Below are positions 1-8,004 of a DNA stretch of 52,014 nucleotides, piece after piece. Source of the DNA: CAZQNF01 sp964403325 (GTDB lineage Bacteria > Patescibacteriota > Patescibacteriia > Magasanikbacterales > GWA2-37-8). The notes under the pieces were generated by a model. The model saw nothing but the letters and a program-made list of their open reading frames with translations, was not told the DNA's origin and made no database searches. Location of the stretch: NCBI GenBank assembly GCA_964403325.1, contig CAYOFO010000002.1, forward strand, positions 1 through 52,014, in the 5' to 3' direction. Position 1 is the first letter of the stretch. Each line of letters begins with the position of its first letter. The translations under genes and the position numbers were made by a program.

Positions 1-281
1 GTCCTAACCAATCAGCCATTTGACCCAGGTTCCATTTTTTAAGGAGATAATTTATTTTGTAGCCAACATAAGCCACAAAATAAAAAACTTTCCGTAGCGG
101 CCACCCCGCTAGAGAAGCCGTTTTTTTGCCTAACCACCAAAAAAATCGCTTAACATATACCAAAACCCGCAAAAATTGTAATAAAAAGCCATACTTCATA
201 TCTTGACTGCTTGGCTATCCTAGCATAGAATAACGGACAAATCAATCTTTTTATTCTTAAAAAATATTTAATTTTTTGTTT
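1..281. other. Intergenic region upstream of hppA
   Basis: No convincing gene is seen here. The stretch holds two inverted repeats: 51-60 with 75-84 (10 bp, AT-rich, 14-base loop), and TAGCGG at 95-100 with CCGCTA at 106-111, followed about ten bases later by a T7 run. The second could be a weak terminator for a gene left of the window. The hppA promoter lies at 203-231. Confidence 0.5.
203..231 (+). promoter_or_regulatory. Sigma70-type promoter of hppA
   Basis: TTGACT (203-208) and TAGAAT (226-231) are separated by exactly 17 bases, about 50 bases before the hppA ATG. The start of transcription would be near 238, giving a short leader without an obvious ribosome binding site. Confidence 0.75.
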
Positions 282-2273
282 ATGAACCTGATTATTTGGG
301 GCGCGATTATACCAGCCTTGGTGGCTGTGGTCTACGGTTTTTGGCTTATCCACTGGGTAATAAAACAACCTTCTGGCGACGAACGCATGCAGTTTATTGC
401 GCGCGCCATTCAAGAAGGAGCCAGCGCCTACTTATGGCGACAATACAAAACCGTGGCTTTGGTGGCCGTCGTCGTTTTTTTCCTCATCGGAATCGGTATG
501 GGCAGTTGGCTCACTGCCATCGGTTTCTTCATTGGCGCCACACTTTCCTGTACAGCCGGTGTTATTGGTATGAACATTTCCGTTAAAGCCAACGTACGTA
601 CCGCTGAGGCCGCCAAAAAAGGTTTTGTTCCGGCTCTCAATCTGGCTGTTCGCGGTGGATCTGTCACCGGCTTACTGGTAGCTGGTTTAGGTCTCCTTGG
701 GGTTGCTGGTTTTTATTTGCTCACCCAAGATTTAAACGCTCTCATTGGCCTCGGGTTTGGTGGCAGCTTGGTTTCGGTTTTTGCTCGTATTGGTGGCGGC
801 ATCTTTACCAAGGCCGCCGATGTTGGAGCTGATCTGGTAGGAAAAGTAGAAAAGGGCATCCCAGAGGACAGCCCAAAAAATCCAGCGGTTATTGCCGATA
901 ATGTAGGTGATAACGTAGGTGATTGTGCTGGTATGGCCGCGGATCTATTTGAAACTTACGCTGTTACCACTATTGCTGCCATGATTTTAGGTGATTTGCT
1001 TTTGCCCGGTCGCGAACAGGTTATTATTTTCCCACTCGTCTTAGGCGGCGTATCCATGATTGCTTCAGTAATCGCCACTTTCTTCATTCGTCTTGGTAAA
1101 ACCCAAAACGTCATGAACGCTCTCTATAAAGGTCTTTTTGCCGCCGGCATTCTTTCTCTCATCGCTTTTTACCCAGTCACCAACTGGCTCATGGGTGGGT
1201 TTGAAGCTTTTTCCGTACTACAACTTTATCTTTGTGCACTCATCGGCTTAGCGCTCACCGTGGCTATGGTTCTTCTCACCGACTACTACACTTCTACCAA
1301 CTACAACCCCGTAAAACACATTGCCAAAGCCAGTACTACCGGACACGGCACCAACATTATCGCTGGTCTCGCTGTGAGTATGCAATCCACCGCTCTACCG
1401 GTAATTTTCATTGTCGCGGCCATGCTCGGAGCCCATAGTCTGGCCGGTCTCTATGGTGTTGCTATCGCTGCCGTGAGCATGTTGTCCATGACCGGTATTA
1501 TTGTTACTATTGACGCCTACGGACCTATTACCGATAACGCTGGCGGTATTGCCGAAATGAGCGAACTCCCAGAAAATGTTCGCGCTGTAACCGATCCGCT
1601 TGACGCTGTGGGCAACACTACCAAAGCCGTTACTAAAGGTTATGCTATTGCGAGTGCCGCTCTTGCTTCCCTCGTGCTTTTTGCCGATTTCACTCACAAA
1701 ATTCCTTCCTCCATCCAATTTGTCATTAACGATCCCAAGGTTCTGGCCGGTCTCTTTATCGGCGGACTCCTGCCATATCTTTTCGCTTCCATGCTCATGG
1801 AATCGGTTGGAAAAGTTGCCGGGCAAGTCGTAGAAGAAGTTCGTCGCCAATTCCGAGAAATTTCTGGCATTATGGACGGCAGCGCCAAACCAGACTACGC
1901 TCGTGCCGTTGATATTGTTACCAAAGGAGCCATTGGTCAAATGATTGTTCCGGCCCTGCTGCCCGTAGCTGCCCCCATTCTCGTTGGTATTATTTTCGGC
2001 GTACAAGGGCTCGGTGGTTTGCTCGTTGGCACCATTATCACCGGTCTTTTCCTGGCCATTTCCATGACCACCGGTGGTGCGGCTTGGGACAATGCCAAGA
2101 AATTCATCGAGAAAGGCAACTACGGCGGCAAAGGTTCTTTCGCACACCAAGCCGCTGTTACCGGTGACACGGTTGGCGATCCTTACAAAGACACGGCTGG
2201 CCCTTCTATTAATCCAATGATTAAGGTGGCCAACATAGTAGCTCTTCTTATTGTCGGACTTCTTCTCAAATAA
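282..2273 (+). CDS. hppA: Membrane-bound proton-pumping pyrophosphatase (K+-independent type)
   Basis: This integral membrane enzyme couples hydrolysis of pyrophosphate to ion pumping across the cytoplasmic membrane. The 663-residue product has the many hydrophobic helices and usual length of the family. The substrate-binding signature DVGADLVGKVEKG starts at D180 and is followed by DNVGDNVGD (206-214), the acidic Mg-PPi site. The motif GNTTKA carries lysine at K448. In characterised members this lysine replaces the K+ ion, whereas K+-dependent enzymes have GNTTAA, so a K+-independent proton pump is inferred. The ATG at 282 is preferred over a TTG six bases upstream. A strong promoter precedes it, and a small gene follows after nine bases, probably in the same transcript. 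In a fermentative small-genome cell it would recover energy from biosynthetic PPi. Confidence 0.96.
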   Translation: MNLIIWGAIIPALVAVVYGFWLIHWVIKQPSGDERMQFIARAIQEGASAYLWRQYKTVALVAVVVFFLIGIGMGSWLTAIGFFIGATLSCTAGVIGMNISVKANVRTAEAAKKGFVPALNLAVRGGSVTGLLVAGLGLLGVAGFYLLTQDLNALIGLGFGGSLVSVFARIGGGIFTKAADVGADLVGKVEKGIPEDSPKNPAVIADNVGDNVGDCAGMAADLFETYAVTTIAAMILGDLLLPGREQVIIFPLVLGGVSMIASVIATFFIRLGKTQNVMNALYKGLFAAGILSLIAFYPVTNWLMGGFEAFSVLQLYLCALIGLALTVAMVLLTDYYTSTNYNPVKHIAKASTTGHGTNIIAGLAVSMQSTALPVIFIVAAMLGAHSLAGLYGVAIAAVSMLSMTGIIVTIDAYGPITDNAGGIAEMSELPENVRAVTDPLDAVGNTTKAVTKGYAIASAALASLVLFADFTHKIPSSIQFVINDPKVLAGLFIGGLLPYLFASMLMESVGKVAGQVVEEVRRQFREISGIMDGSAKPDYARAVDIVTKGAIGQMIVPALLPVAAPILVGIIFGVQGLGGLLVGTIITGLFLAISMTTGGAAWDNAKKFIEKGNYGGKGSFAHQAAVTGDTVGDPYKDTAGPSINPMIKVANIVALLIVGLLLK

Positions 2274-2282
2274 TTGCAATCT

Positions 2283-2522
2283 ATGTCAGCTGAAACTTCT
2301 TTTGAGAAGGATCCACGGGTGGGGAAAAGGGTAAAAATTAAAGATACACCAAATGTTCGCGCAACTGACGAAAACCTTATTAATGGCAGGGGTAGGATTG
2401 AACGGATTAACGGAGATACTGCTGTAATTTGTCTAACTCATCGCGAGATGTTTGGAATGGAAATGCGGGAACCCTCTGGGCCCTATACTTTAAAGTTTGA
2501 TGATTTGGAAATAACCGGTTAA
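2283..2522 (+). CDS. Small KOW/SH3-like hypothetical protein
   Basis: A 79-residue, soluble, charged protein starting with ATG nine bases after the hppA stop and ending shortly before a strong terminator, so it is probably co-transcribed with hppA. The pattern RVKIKDTPNV, then GRGRIERINGDTAVI, then a terminal LKFDDLEI resembles the beta-barrel of KOW/SH3-like domains, with a G-rich turn and alternating hydrophobic residues. That assignment is inference from pattern only. No catalytic motif, signal peptide or membrane segment is visible. The link to the pyrophosphatase is positional and may mean nothing functionally. Confidence 0.7.
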   Translation: MSAETSFEKDPRVGKRVKIKDTPNVRATDENLINGRGRIERINGDTAVICLTHREMFGMEMREPSGPYTLKFDDLEITG

Positions 2523-2538
2523 CAAACGAACTTTTTTT

Positions 2539-2565
2539 AAAACACATGATACCAACATGTGTTTT
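2539..2565 (+). terminator. Intrinsic terminator after hppA and the small KOW-like gene
   Basis: A perfect 10-bp stem (2539-2548 with 2556-2565) with a 7-base loop. The 3' arm ends in TTTT and is followed by an AT-rich tail. It separates the hppA unit from trigger factor. Confidence 0.8.
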
Positions 2566-2723
2566 ATATTTGCTTTCATTGTATAAATGCATGAAACAGA
2601 ATGTATTACAAATTCGAAAAAATTTCCTCGATTTTTCAAGCAGAGTGCGTGAAACCTGGTTGTTTAAACGAAAACATAAGTCGACTCATTAACTTTTTTA
2701 AAGAAAAAAAAGAACAAAGGGGT

Positions 2724-2752
2724 TTGACACTCCTGGTTTTTACCAGTAAAAT
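2724..2752 (+). promoter_or_regulatory. Near-consensus promoter of tig with a palindrome in its spacer
   Basis: TTGACA (2724-2729) and TAAAAT (2747-2752) have a 17-base spacer. The spacer contains CTGGT (2733-2737) and ACCAG (2742-2746) around TTTT, a perfect inverted repeat that ends exactly at the -10 box and could be an operator. The leader to the tig ATG is about 53 bases. Confidence 0.85.
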
Positions 2753-2811
2753 GAGGATCACGGTTTAACAAACCAAAACTACATTACTTACCTTTTAAAC
2801 AAGCCTAGTGT

Positions 2812-4089
2812 ATGAAACACGAACTCAAAAAACTGAACGCCAGTGAAGTAGAATTTACTCTTACTGTTGCCCCCAACGAGTACCAATCGAACCTAGACGC
2901 TGCCGCTCAGCGCTTATCCGAACGAGCCGCTATTAAAGGTTTTCGTCCCGGCAAAGCTCCTTACGACATAGTCAAACAACAGCTCGGCGAGGTGCGTATT
3001 CTCGAAGAAGCCATGCAAAGTATTGTGGAACACAACTTCTTTCTTGCTGTTAAAGCTGAAAGTCTTGAAACCATTGGTATGCCGCAAATTACCTTGCAAA
3101 AATTTGCTCCTGGCAACGACCTGGTTTTTACCGCACAAGTTGCCTTGTTACCCAAAGTAAAACTCGCTGACCTTAAAAAAATTAAGGCTGTAAAAAAAGC
3201 TGTTAAAATTACCGACGAACGCCTGGCTGAAACACTCGAAAGTCTGCGCAAAATGCGCCCTCAAGAAACTCTCAAAGAAGGATCGAGCACCAAAGAAGAC
3301 AAGCTCGTGGTTGATCTCAACATGTTTATTGACAAAGTCGCTATTGAAGGTGGTTTTGCCAAAAATCACCAAGTTTACCTCAGTGAACCACATTATATTC
3401 CAGGACTGGCCGAAGAACTCGTCGGGCTTAAAGCCGGAGAAGAAAAAAAATTCACTCTCAAATTTCCCGCTGAACACTACCAAAAAATGCTGGCTGGAAA
3501 AGACGTCGACTTTGAAGTTAAGGTGGGTCAAGTCTTTTCACTTGAATATGCCGCTCTCAACGACGAATTTGCCAAAACATTGGGTCAAGAAAGCATCGAA
3601 AAGTTAAAAACTCTGCTTATGGCCAACCTGCAAAAAGAAGATGAGCGCAAAGAAGAACAACGCTTTGAAGCAGAAATTTTAGAAGCCCTTATCGAGCAAA
3701 GCGAGTTTGAGACTTTACCACAAGTCCTCATCGACGCCGAGAAACGCAAAATGTTTTATGAACTAAAAGGCAACCTTGAAAATCAAGGTATTTCCATGGA
3801 ACAATACTTGCTCGATCTTAAAAAAACCGAAGCAGAAATTTTCAATGATTTTGCCACGCAAGCTGAAAAACGCGCTAAAGCCGCCCTTATTTCTCGGCAA
3901 ATTGCCATTGAGCAGGGGATTAAAGTGGAAAAATCCGACCTAGATTCCGAAATTGAGTTGATCAAACAAAACTACCAAAATGATCCTAAAATTCTCGAAA
4001 ATCTTAAACGCCCTGAAGTCGTTGATACCATTGCCTCTACCATCCAAAACCGTAAAGTGGTAGAATGGCTCAAAACACAACTACCATAA
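2812..4089 (+). CDS. tig: Trigger factor, ribosome-associated chaperone and prolyl isomerase
   Basis: Trigger factor binds the ribosome exit tunnel and shields nascent chains. The 425 residues match the usual size. The N-terminal ribosome-binding domain carries the signature GFRPGKAP (43-50). An FKBP-type PPIase domain follows at about 150-240, with the typical IPGLAEELVGLKAGEEK segment. The rest is the helical C-terminal chaperone domain, including the long basic/acidic helices after residue 260. The ATG at 2812 lies behind a strong promoter, with no clear Shine-Dalgarno site. The next gene starts 23 bases after the stop, so read-through into it is likely up to the terminator at 4565-4596. 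Confidence 0.97.
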   Translation: MKHELKKLNASEVEFTLTVAPNEYQSNLDAAAQRLSERAAIKGFRPGKAPYDIVKQQLGEVRILEEAMQSIVEHNFFLAVKAESLETIGMPQITLQKFAPGNDLVFTAQVALLPKVKLADLKKIKAVKKAVKITDERLAETLESLRKMRPQETLKEGSSTKEDKLVVDLNMFIDKVAIEGGFAKNHQVYLSEPHYIPGLAEELVGLKAGEEKKFTLKFPAEHYQKMLAGKDVDFEVKVGQVFSLEYAALNDEFAKTLGQESIEKLKTLLMANLQKEDERKEEQRFEAEILEALIEQSEFETLPQVLIDAEKRKMFYELKGNLENQGISMEQYLLDLKKTEAEIFNDFATQAEKRAKAALISRQIAIEQGIKVEKSDLDSEIELIKQNYQNDPKILENLKRPEVVDTIASTIQNRKVVEWLKTQLP

Positions 4090-4111
4090 TTTTTTCATTA
4101 ACTCAATTTGT

Positions 4112-4447
4112 ATGAACACAGAATCTAAAGCAGGTTTTCCTAAAGTAGAGATGGCTTCAAACCCAGAAGTTGCGTCTTTTTTTAAAAGTCTTCACTTAGA
4201 GCTCGGTGATACTATTCTCTTTAACAACACAGCAATTGATGAATCAACGGGCCAGCCGGCAGGTGAGTGGGAACAAATGGAAATTGTTGGGATGAACTTT
4301 GCCATGAAAGCAGATGAGACTCTCGATCTTTCTCAGCCTCTTCTCTCTTGTCAAAGACAAGGCCGCTTTGTTCAAATCGATACAAAAGACTTTAAGCACG
4401 GCTGTGTAAAAAGAGCTGACGGATCGCTTGTTTCCCTCCCAAACTAA
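4112..4447 (+). CDS. Hypothetical soluble protein downstream of tig
   Basis: A 111-residue protein with an ATG start 23 bases after tig. It has no signal peptide or membrane segment. The middle reads as short beta strands (GDTILFNNTAI, EWEQMEIVGMNFAM), and the C-terminal part RFVQIDTKDFKHGCVKR ends in a polar tail. I do not recognise the family. Its position suggests co-expression with trigger factor, ending at the terminator about 120 bases downstream. The single cysteine and lack of conserved acidic clusters give no hint of catalysis. Confidence 0.65.
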   Translation: MNTESKAGFPKVEMASNPEVASFFKSLHLELGDTILFNNTAIDESTGQPAGEWEQMEIVGMNFAMKADETLDLSQPLLSCQRQGRFVQIDTKDFKHGCVKRADGSLVSLPN

Positions 4448-4564
4448 TTTTCCAGCTTTTGGCACACATGTCTGTTTCGCCGACGGTCATTCCAACTGCT
4501 TTTATTAAAGCCCTACAATATCGCTGCACAAGGTTGGACAACCATCAAACAACTTTGCACCAAC

Positions 4565-4596
4565 AAAAAACACCTTATTTGATTAAGGTGTTTTTT
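4565..4596 (+). terminator. Strong intrinsic terminator
   Basis: A 13-bp stem, AAAAAACACCTTA (4565-4577) with its complement at 4584-4596, a 6-base loop, and a 3' arm ending in T6. It ends the tig transcription unit just before the DUF167 gene. Confidence 0.88.
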
Positions 4597-4611
4597 ATAA
4601 AATAAAAACTT

Positions 4612-4833
4612 ATGCTGTTCCGCATCAAGGTAACACCCAACGCATCGCTTAATAACTTACAAAAACTCTCTGATGGCAGTTTTCGAGCTCGTCTGACAGC
4701 CTCACCAACGGATGGAAAAGCGAACGCTGCGCTTATTAGCTTGCTCAGCCAAGAATGGGGCATAGCCAAAAGCAATATTTCTATTAAACAAGGTTTTTCG
4801 AGCAGGAATAAGCTTGTTGAGATTTCTGAATAA
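4612..4833 (+). CDS. yggU: DUF167/YggU-family protein
   Basis: A 73-residue protein that matches the DUF167 pattern closely. The N-terminal strand is RIKVTPNAS, followed by a central RLTASPTDGKANAAL, the family hallmark (normally TAPPVDGKAN). A helix and the end IKQGFSSRNKLVEI follow, matching the family's G-x-SR-K motif. Family members are small alpha/beta proteins whose role is not established. The gene lies alone between two terminators and converges on yidD. The ATG at 4612 is only 15 bases after the preceding terminator, so its promoter must overlap that hairpin or lie inside the region before it. Confidence 0.88.
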   Translation: MLFRIKVTPNASLNNLQKLSDGSFRARLTASPTDGKANAALISLLSQEWGIAKSNISIKQGFSSRNKLVEISE

Positions 4834-5071
4834 ACTTGTATTTTGCTTGTTCTTAGCCTCAATTTACTCTTATTTTAAACCGTTCACACCTTACCGCAAA
4901 GCTACCAGGATATAGGACAATACCTTATTTATCGGCAGGGCGACTCCGCTCATAAAACCCTCTAAATACCCAGCGGTCGCCGTTAACAACACCCAGGTTT
5001 ATAATAAAACCTTTTATCCAAAGTTTTAAACTAAAGCCACTGGCTTTTTTTAGTAAATACTTGAAATTTTT
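4834..5071. other. Convergent intergenic region with a possible structured element
   Basis: No protein gene is seen. A stem of GGCGAC (4939-4944) with GTCGCC (4976-4981), extended by CGC/GCG (4947-4949 with 4973-4975), lies in a locally GC-rich patch unlike the surrounding AT-rich spacers. A terminator-like hairpin follows at 5033-5051. A small RNA on either strand is possible. I could not match it to tmRNA, RNase P RNA or SRP RNA signatures. Confidence 0.35.
5033..5051 (+). terminator. Terminator between yggU and yidD
   Basis: AAAGCC (5033-5038), a 3-base loop and GGCTTT (5042-5047), followed by more T residues. Flanking ACT and AGT can extend it with a bulge. It lies between converging genes and could act on the plus strand. 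Confidence 0.6.
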
Positions 5072-5347
5072 TTAAGGTAAATCCACCCCACCAGAACTCC
5101 AAGGGTTGCAGCGCAAAATGCGTGCGATAACTCTTGGTATTCCTTTGACTAAGCCTTTTTTCTTAATTATCACGGTGGCGTATTCACTACAGGTCGGGTA
5201 AAACCGACAACACCCAGCCGGAAAAAACCGTTTTATAAATCCATGATCTGGTGAGAGTGTTTTTTGATATATCCAAATGAGCCCAAGCAACCCTCTTCTT
5301 GGGAATAAAAACAACCGTTGCCAAAAATTAATACTTATCTTTCTCAC
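5072..5347 (-). CDS. yidD: YidD membrane protein insertion efficiency factor
   Basis: A small protein that sits at the membrane and assists YidC-dependent insertion. The 91 residues show the family pattern: an N-terminal amphipathic helix, IYQKTLSPDHG, the cysteine-rich core CCRFYPTCSEYA, then GLVKGIPRVIARILRCNPW and the closing GGVDLP. It is the last gene of the rpmH-rnpA-yidD minus-strand cluster, 40 bases after rnpA. In most bacteria yidC follows yidD. Here the cluster ends and faces converging genes, so yidC must lie elsewhere. Confidence 0.95.
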   Translation of the reverse strand: MRKISINFWQRLFLFPRRGLLGLIWIYQKTLSPDHGFIKRFFPAGCCRFYPTCSEYATVIIKKKGLVKGIPRVIARILRCNPWSSGGVDLP

Positions 5348-5387
5348 ATCTTAGCCATTAAATAGGTTTATATCTGAATAAACATTT

Positions 5388-5816
5388 TCACCCCGCTACC
5401 CCAGAACTTTGTGCTGGAATTCCCGTTCCTGGCAAAACTTTACTTGTTATAAGAAGTTGCTCCACATCCTTTTTAAGCTCCCTGTAATCCTGTCCAATAA
5501 TCCCTTTTTTTGCGATAAATAAAACAAAAAAACCATTTTTTAAACTCTTGTTTTTTAACAACAGTCGTACCACTTCTCGCATCTGGCGCCGCAAACGATT
5601 ACGAACAGTGGCTTTTTTTGAAATTTTAAGCCCAACCGTAAAGGCAAATTGTAGCGGCATCTGCTCGACAAACTTCTGGTCAACCGATAATGATGGTGTA
5701 GGCTGAGGTAATGACAAAATTTTTGCATCCAAATATCGTGCTTTAAAATACCAACCATTTTTCATCAATGCATTAAAATCATGCATTTTTTTTAATCGAT
5801 TTTTTGCAACCAACAT
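5388..5816 (-). CDS. rnpA: Ribonuclease P protein component
   Basis: The protein subunit of RNase P, which binds the catalytic RNA and matures tRNA 5' ends. The 142-residue product has the family hallmark KKATVRNRLRRQMRE (about 67-81), the RNR motif, preceded by the hydrophobic strand FAFTVGLKIS and followed by FFVLFIAKKG. The N-terminal NRLKKMHDFNALMKNG is typical. A proline/serine-rich insertion (about 37-53) and a glycine/serine C-terminal tail are extra. It lies between rpmH and yidD. A stem-loop at 5839-5872 separates it from rpmH and may lower its expression relative to L34. Confidence 0.93.
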   Translation of the reverse strand: MLVAKNRLKKMHDFNALMKNGWYFKARYLDAKILSLPQPTPSLSVDQKFVEQMPLQFAFTVGLKISKKATVRNRLRRQMREVVRLLLKNKSLKNGFFVLFIAKKGIIGQDYRELKKDVEQLLITSKVLPGTGIPAQSSGVAG

Positions 5817-5838
5817 ACTCTAAACTGTTTTACAAATA

Positions 5839-5872
5839 AAACAAACCGCTTTACAAAAAAAGCGGTTTGTTT
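5839..5872 (-). terminator. Hairpin between rpmH and rnpA (attenuating terminator)
   Basis: A 14-bp perfect stem (5839-5852 with 5859-5872) with a 6-base loop. Read on the minus strand it is followed by a T-rich tail. It lies 16 bases after the rpmH stop and 23 bases before the rnpA start, so it could end most rpmH transcripts and let a fraction continue. Confidence 0.75.
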
Positions 5873-5887
5873 AAGGGGGTTTTATAA

Positions 5888-6061
5888 TTATTTTCGAGTC
5901 AATTTCCCTTTAATTTCGTCACTGACCGTTAATTTCTTGCGCCCTTTGGCTCGACGACGACTCAAAACTCCACGTCCGCCTTTAGTGGACATTCTTTCTA
6001 AGAAACCGTGGGCTTTCGCTCGTTTTCTTTTTTTCGGTTGGTAAGTTCGTTTTGTAGACAT
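5888..6061 (-). CDS. rpmH: 50S ribosomal protein L34
   Basis: L34 is a very basic, short protein of the large ribosomal subunit. The 57 residues begin MSTKRTYQPKKRKRAKAHG and carry the classical FLERMSTKGGR and LSRRRAKGRKKL blocks. The ATG at 6061 is chosen, since the reading frame stays open upstream but that part does not resemble L34. A near-consensus promoter lies 20 bases upstream. The head-to-head arrangement with dnaA is the common bacterial origin layout. Confidence 0.97.
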   Translation of the reverse strand: MSTKRTYQPKKRKRAKAHGFLERMSTKGGRGVLSRRRAKGRKKLTVSDEIKGKLTRK

Positions 6062-6080
6062 AAATTGAAAATGTAAACGA

Positions 6081-6109
6081 ATTATACTGGAACATTCTGG
6101 GCTTGTCAA
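6081..6109 (-). promoter_or_regulatory. Consensus promoter of rpmH
   Basis: On the minus strand TTGACA (6104-6109) and TATAAT (6081-6086) are both perfect, with a 17-base spacer. This is the best promoter match in the window, as expected for a ribosomal protein gene. Confidence 0.92.
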
Positions 6110-6364
6110 GAACAGCCCCGGGTCATGCAACGGCAGCCAACCCCATATTTTATTCCCAAACACCTGGTGCATTTAGAGCAGACCACTCAAACGAACTGCG
6201 ATCCTTTGAGCGCGCGGGTAAAATTTATAAAAATCATTCCTTCTTTATTTCCTTGAGAGGAAACATACAGTACATTTTTATAGTGATAATTTCTTAAACT
6301 TTGGTGATTCATTGATCTATTTTAAAAATACTTTTTATCCGACTTCTTTTTAATGTGTGTTCTT

Positions 6365-6462
6365 TTATCCACAGATCGAATGCTGATTTTATATAAATTT
6401 TTTATTCCTTTTGTGGAAAAGTTATCCACTTTATCCACAAGTTATCCCCAATGTTATCCTAC
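6365..6462 (+). other. Putative oriC: DnaA-box cluster upstream of dnaA
   Basis: Within the 430-base gap between rpmH and dnaA there are two perfect DnaA boxes TTATCCACA (6365-6373, 6431-6439), near-matches TTATCCACT (6422-6430), TTATCCCCA (6442-6450) and TTATCCTAC (6454-6462), and a reverse-strand TTTTCCACA (6412-6420). An A/T-only run at about 6385-6410 lies between the first box and the cluster and could be the unwinding element. Together with the two later clusters this strongly suggests the chromosome origin. The rest of the gap (6110-6364) shows nothing clear. Confidence 0.85.
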
Positions 6463-6480
6463 TTTTACACACTTCTGAAT

Positions 6481-6508
6481 TTGCCCCCCCAAGTAATTAT
6501 GATAGTAT
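6481..6508 (+). promoter_or_regulatory. Possible dnaA promoter
   Basis: TTGCCC (6481-6486) and TAGTAT (6503-6508) with a 16-base spacer, directly after the DnaA boxes. That would allow autoregulation by DnaA. The match is moderate. Confidence 0.5.
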
Positions 6509-6542
6509 GACAGCTACTTAATCACCTTTTCTTGGTATTTTT

Positions 6543-7925
6543 ATGACAAACAATGAAATTTGGCAGGCCGTCCTGGCAGAGATGGAGCTCAACATATCCA
6601 AACCAAATTTTATGACTTGGTTTAAAAATACAGCTATCCTTAGTTTGCAAGATAGCCAAGCCGTCATATGTGTTCCCAATATTTTTACCAAAGGTTGGTT
6701 GGCAGACAAGTACCACACCCTTATTATTAAATCGCTCGAACGGGTCACTGGAAAACCCCTCAAAAAACTTGAATACAAAATCGAAAACATTAAAAACATT
6801 TCTGAACCTTCTTTAACCTCTCCAATTCCAATCACTGCTCAACCGGAAACTGGCTTTACACCGTTTAAAAACACTTCTCCCGGTCCCAACAACAGTTTTT
6901 CTTTAAACCCAAAATACAATTTTGAAAGCTTTGTGGTTGGGGGTGGAAGTGAGCTCGCTTATGCGGCCGCCCAAGCAGTGGTGTCTCGTCCGGGCGAGTC
7001 TTACAACCCTCTTTTTATCTACGGCGGCGTTGGACTCGGTAAAACCCATTTGTTGCAAGCCATCGGCAATGAGCTGACCCGACGTAACCCGCGCGTCCAA
7101 ATCATGTACGTAAGCGCAGAAAAATTTTCCAATGATTTTATCGCTTCTATTAAAGAAGGTGGCGCCAAAGAGTTTCAAAATCGTTATCGCCACATCGATC
7201 TCTTACTTATTGATGATATCCAGTTTATTGCCGGCAAAGATCGCACCCAAGAATCCTTCTTTCACACGTTTAATGAACTGCATCAACAAAATAAACAGGT
7301 GGTTTTGACGTCTGACCGCCCACCCAAAGCCATTCCGGCCCTGGAAGACCGTCTCAAATCTCGTTTTGAATGGGGAATGATTGTGGATATTTCTCCCCCA
7401 GACTTTGAAACGCGTGCGGCGATTTTGGAAAAAAAGTGTGCTGAGAAAAATTTTCCCCTTGATAGCAAAACTCTGCAAACCATCGCCAGTCTCGTGCAAA
7501 GCAACATTCGAGAACTGGAAGGTGCCCTCAATAAAATCATTGTTTTTCATCAACTCAAAAACATCGAACCAACCGCTGAATCTGTTAAATCTTTGTTATC
7601 AACCCTACAAGTTTCTTCTTCGCGACGCTCCATTACTCCCAGCCAACTCCTGGAAACCGTCAGCCAGATTTACAACATTTCTATGCCGGATATCTTGGGC
7701 AAGAGTCGGGAAAAGAAAATTTCCGAACCCAGACAAATCATTATGTATTTACTGCGCGAAGAAATGAAAATGTCTTACCCCTCTATTGGTGATGAGTTGG
7801 GTGGACGCGATCACACTACCGCCATGCATGCGCATGAAAAAATTAAAAACGAGCTTGAAAACAATCTTAAGCTGCGCCAAGAAATTGACGCTCTCAAGCA
7901 ACGGCTTTACATTAACAATATTTAA
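6543..7925 (+). CDS. dnaA: Chromosomal replication initiator DnaA
   Basis: DnaA binds origin boxes, forms an ATP-dependent filament and melts oriC. The 460 residues show all four domains. Domain I is about residues 1-85 (WQAVLAEMELNISKPNFMTW). A short polar linker follows to about 125. The AAA+ domain has Walker A GGVGLGKT (161-168) and Walker B LLLIDDIQF with D224-D225. The C-terminal helix-turn-helix carries the signature GGRDHTTAMHAHEKI starting at G420. The ATG at 6543 fits the length of the family. The gene is flanked by DnaA-box clusters on both sides and followed by dnaN after 288 bases. Confidence 0.98.
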   Translation: MTNNEIWQAVLAEMELNISKPNFMTWFKNTAILSLQDSQAVICVPNIFTKGWLADKYHTLIIKSLERVTGKPLKKLEYKIENIKNISEPSLTSPIPITAQPETGFTPFKNTSPGPNNSFSLNPKYNFESFVVGGGSELAYAAAQAVVSRPGESYNPLFIYGGVGLGKTHLLQAIGNELTRRNPRVQIMYVSAEKFSNDFIASIKEGGAKEFQNRYRHIDLLLIDDIQFIAGKDRTQESFFHTFNELHQQNKQVVLTSDRPPKAIPALEDRLKSRFEWGMIVDISPPDFETRAAILEKKCAEKNFPLDSKTLQTIASLVQSNIRELEGALNKIIVFHQLKNIEPTAESVKSLLSTLQVSSSRRSITPSQLLETVSQIYNISMPDILGKSREKKISEPRQIIMYLLREEMKMSYPSIGDELGGRDHTTAMHAHEKIKNELENNLKLRQEIDALKQRLYINNI

Positions 7926-8004
7926 ATAATTGCGTTTGTCCTGTTAACAAACTGTAAATAAGATCTTTTATTTGGTGCGCAAACCTGTGTACAGAAGAAA
8001 AAAG

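Noticed and set aside
1395..2279. Long open frame on the minus strand opposite hppA (about 294 codons)
   Set aside because: It lies wholly antisense to a well-conserved gene, its translation is low-complexity in Asn/Gly/His and has no family features, and hppA explains the codon bias.
3148..3531. Minus-strand frame opposite tig
   Set aside because: Phe-rich shadow of a Lys/Glu-rich gene; typical antisense artefact.
4880..5010. Considered as tmRNA, RNase P RNA or SRP RNA
   Set aside because: None of the conserved signatures (GAGGAAAGTCC, GGAAGGAAGCAGCC, tRNA-like ends with CCA) is present on either strand.
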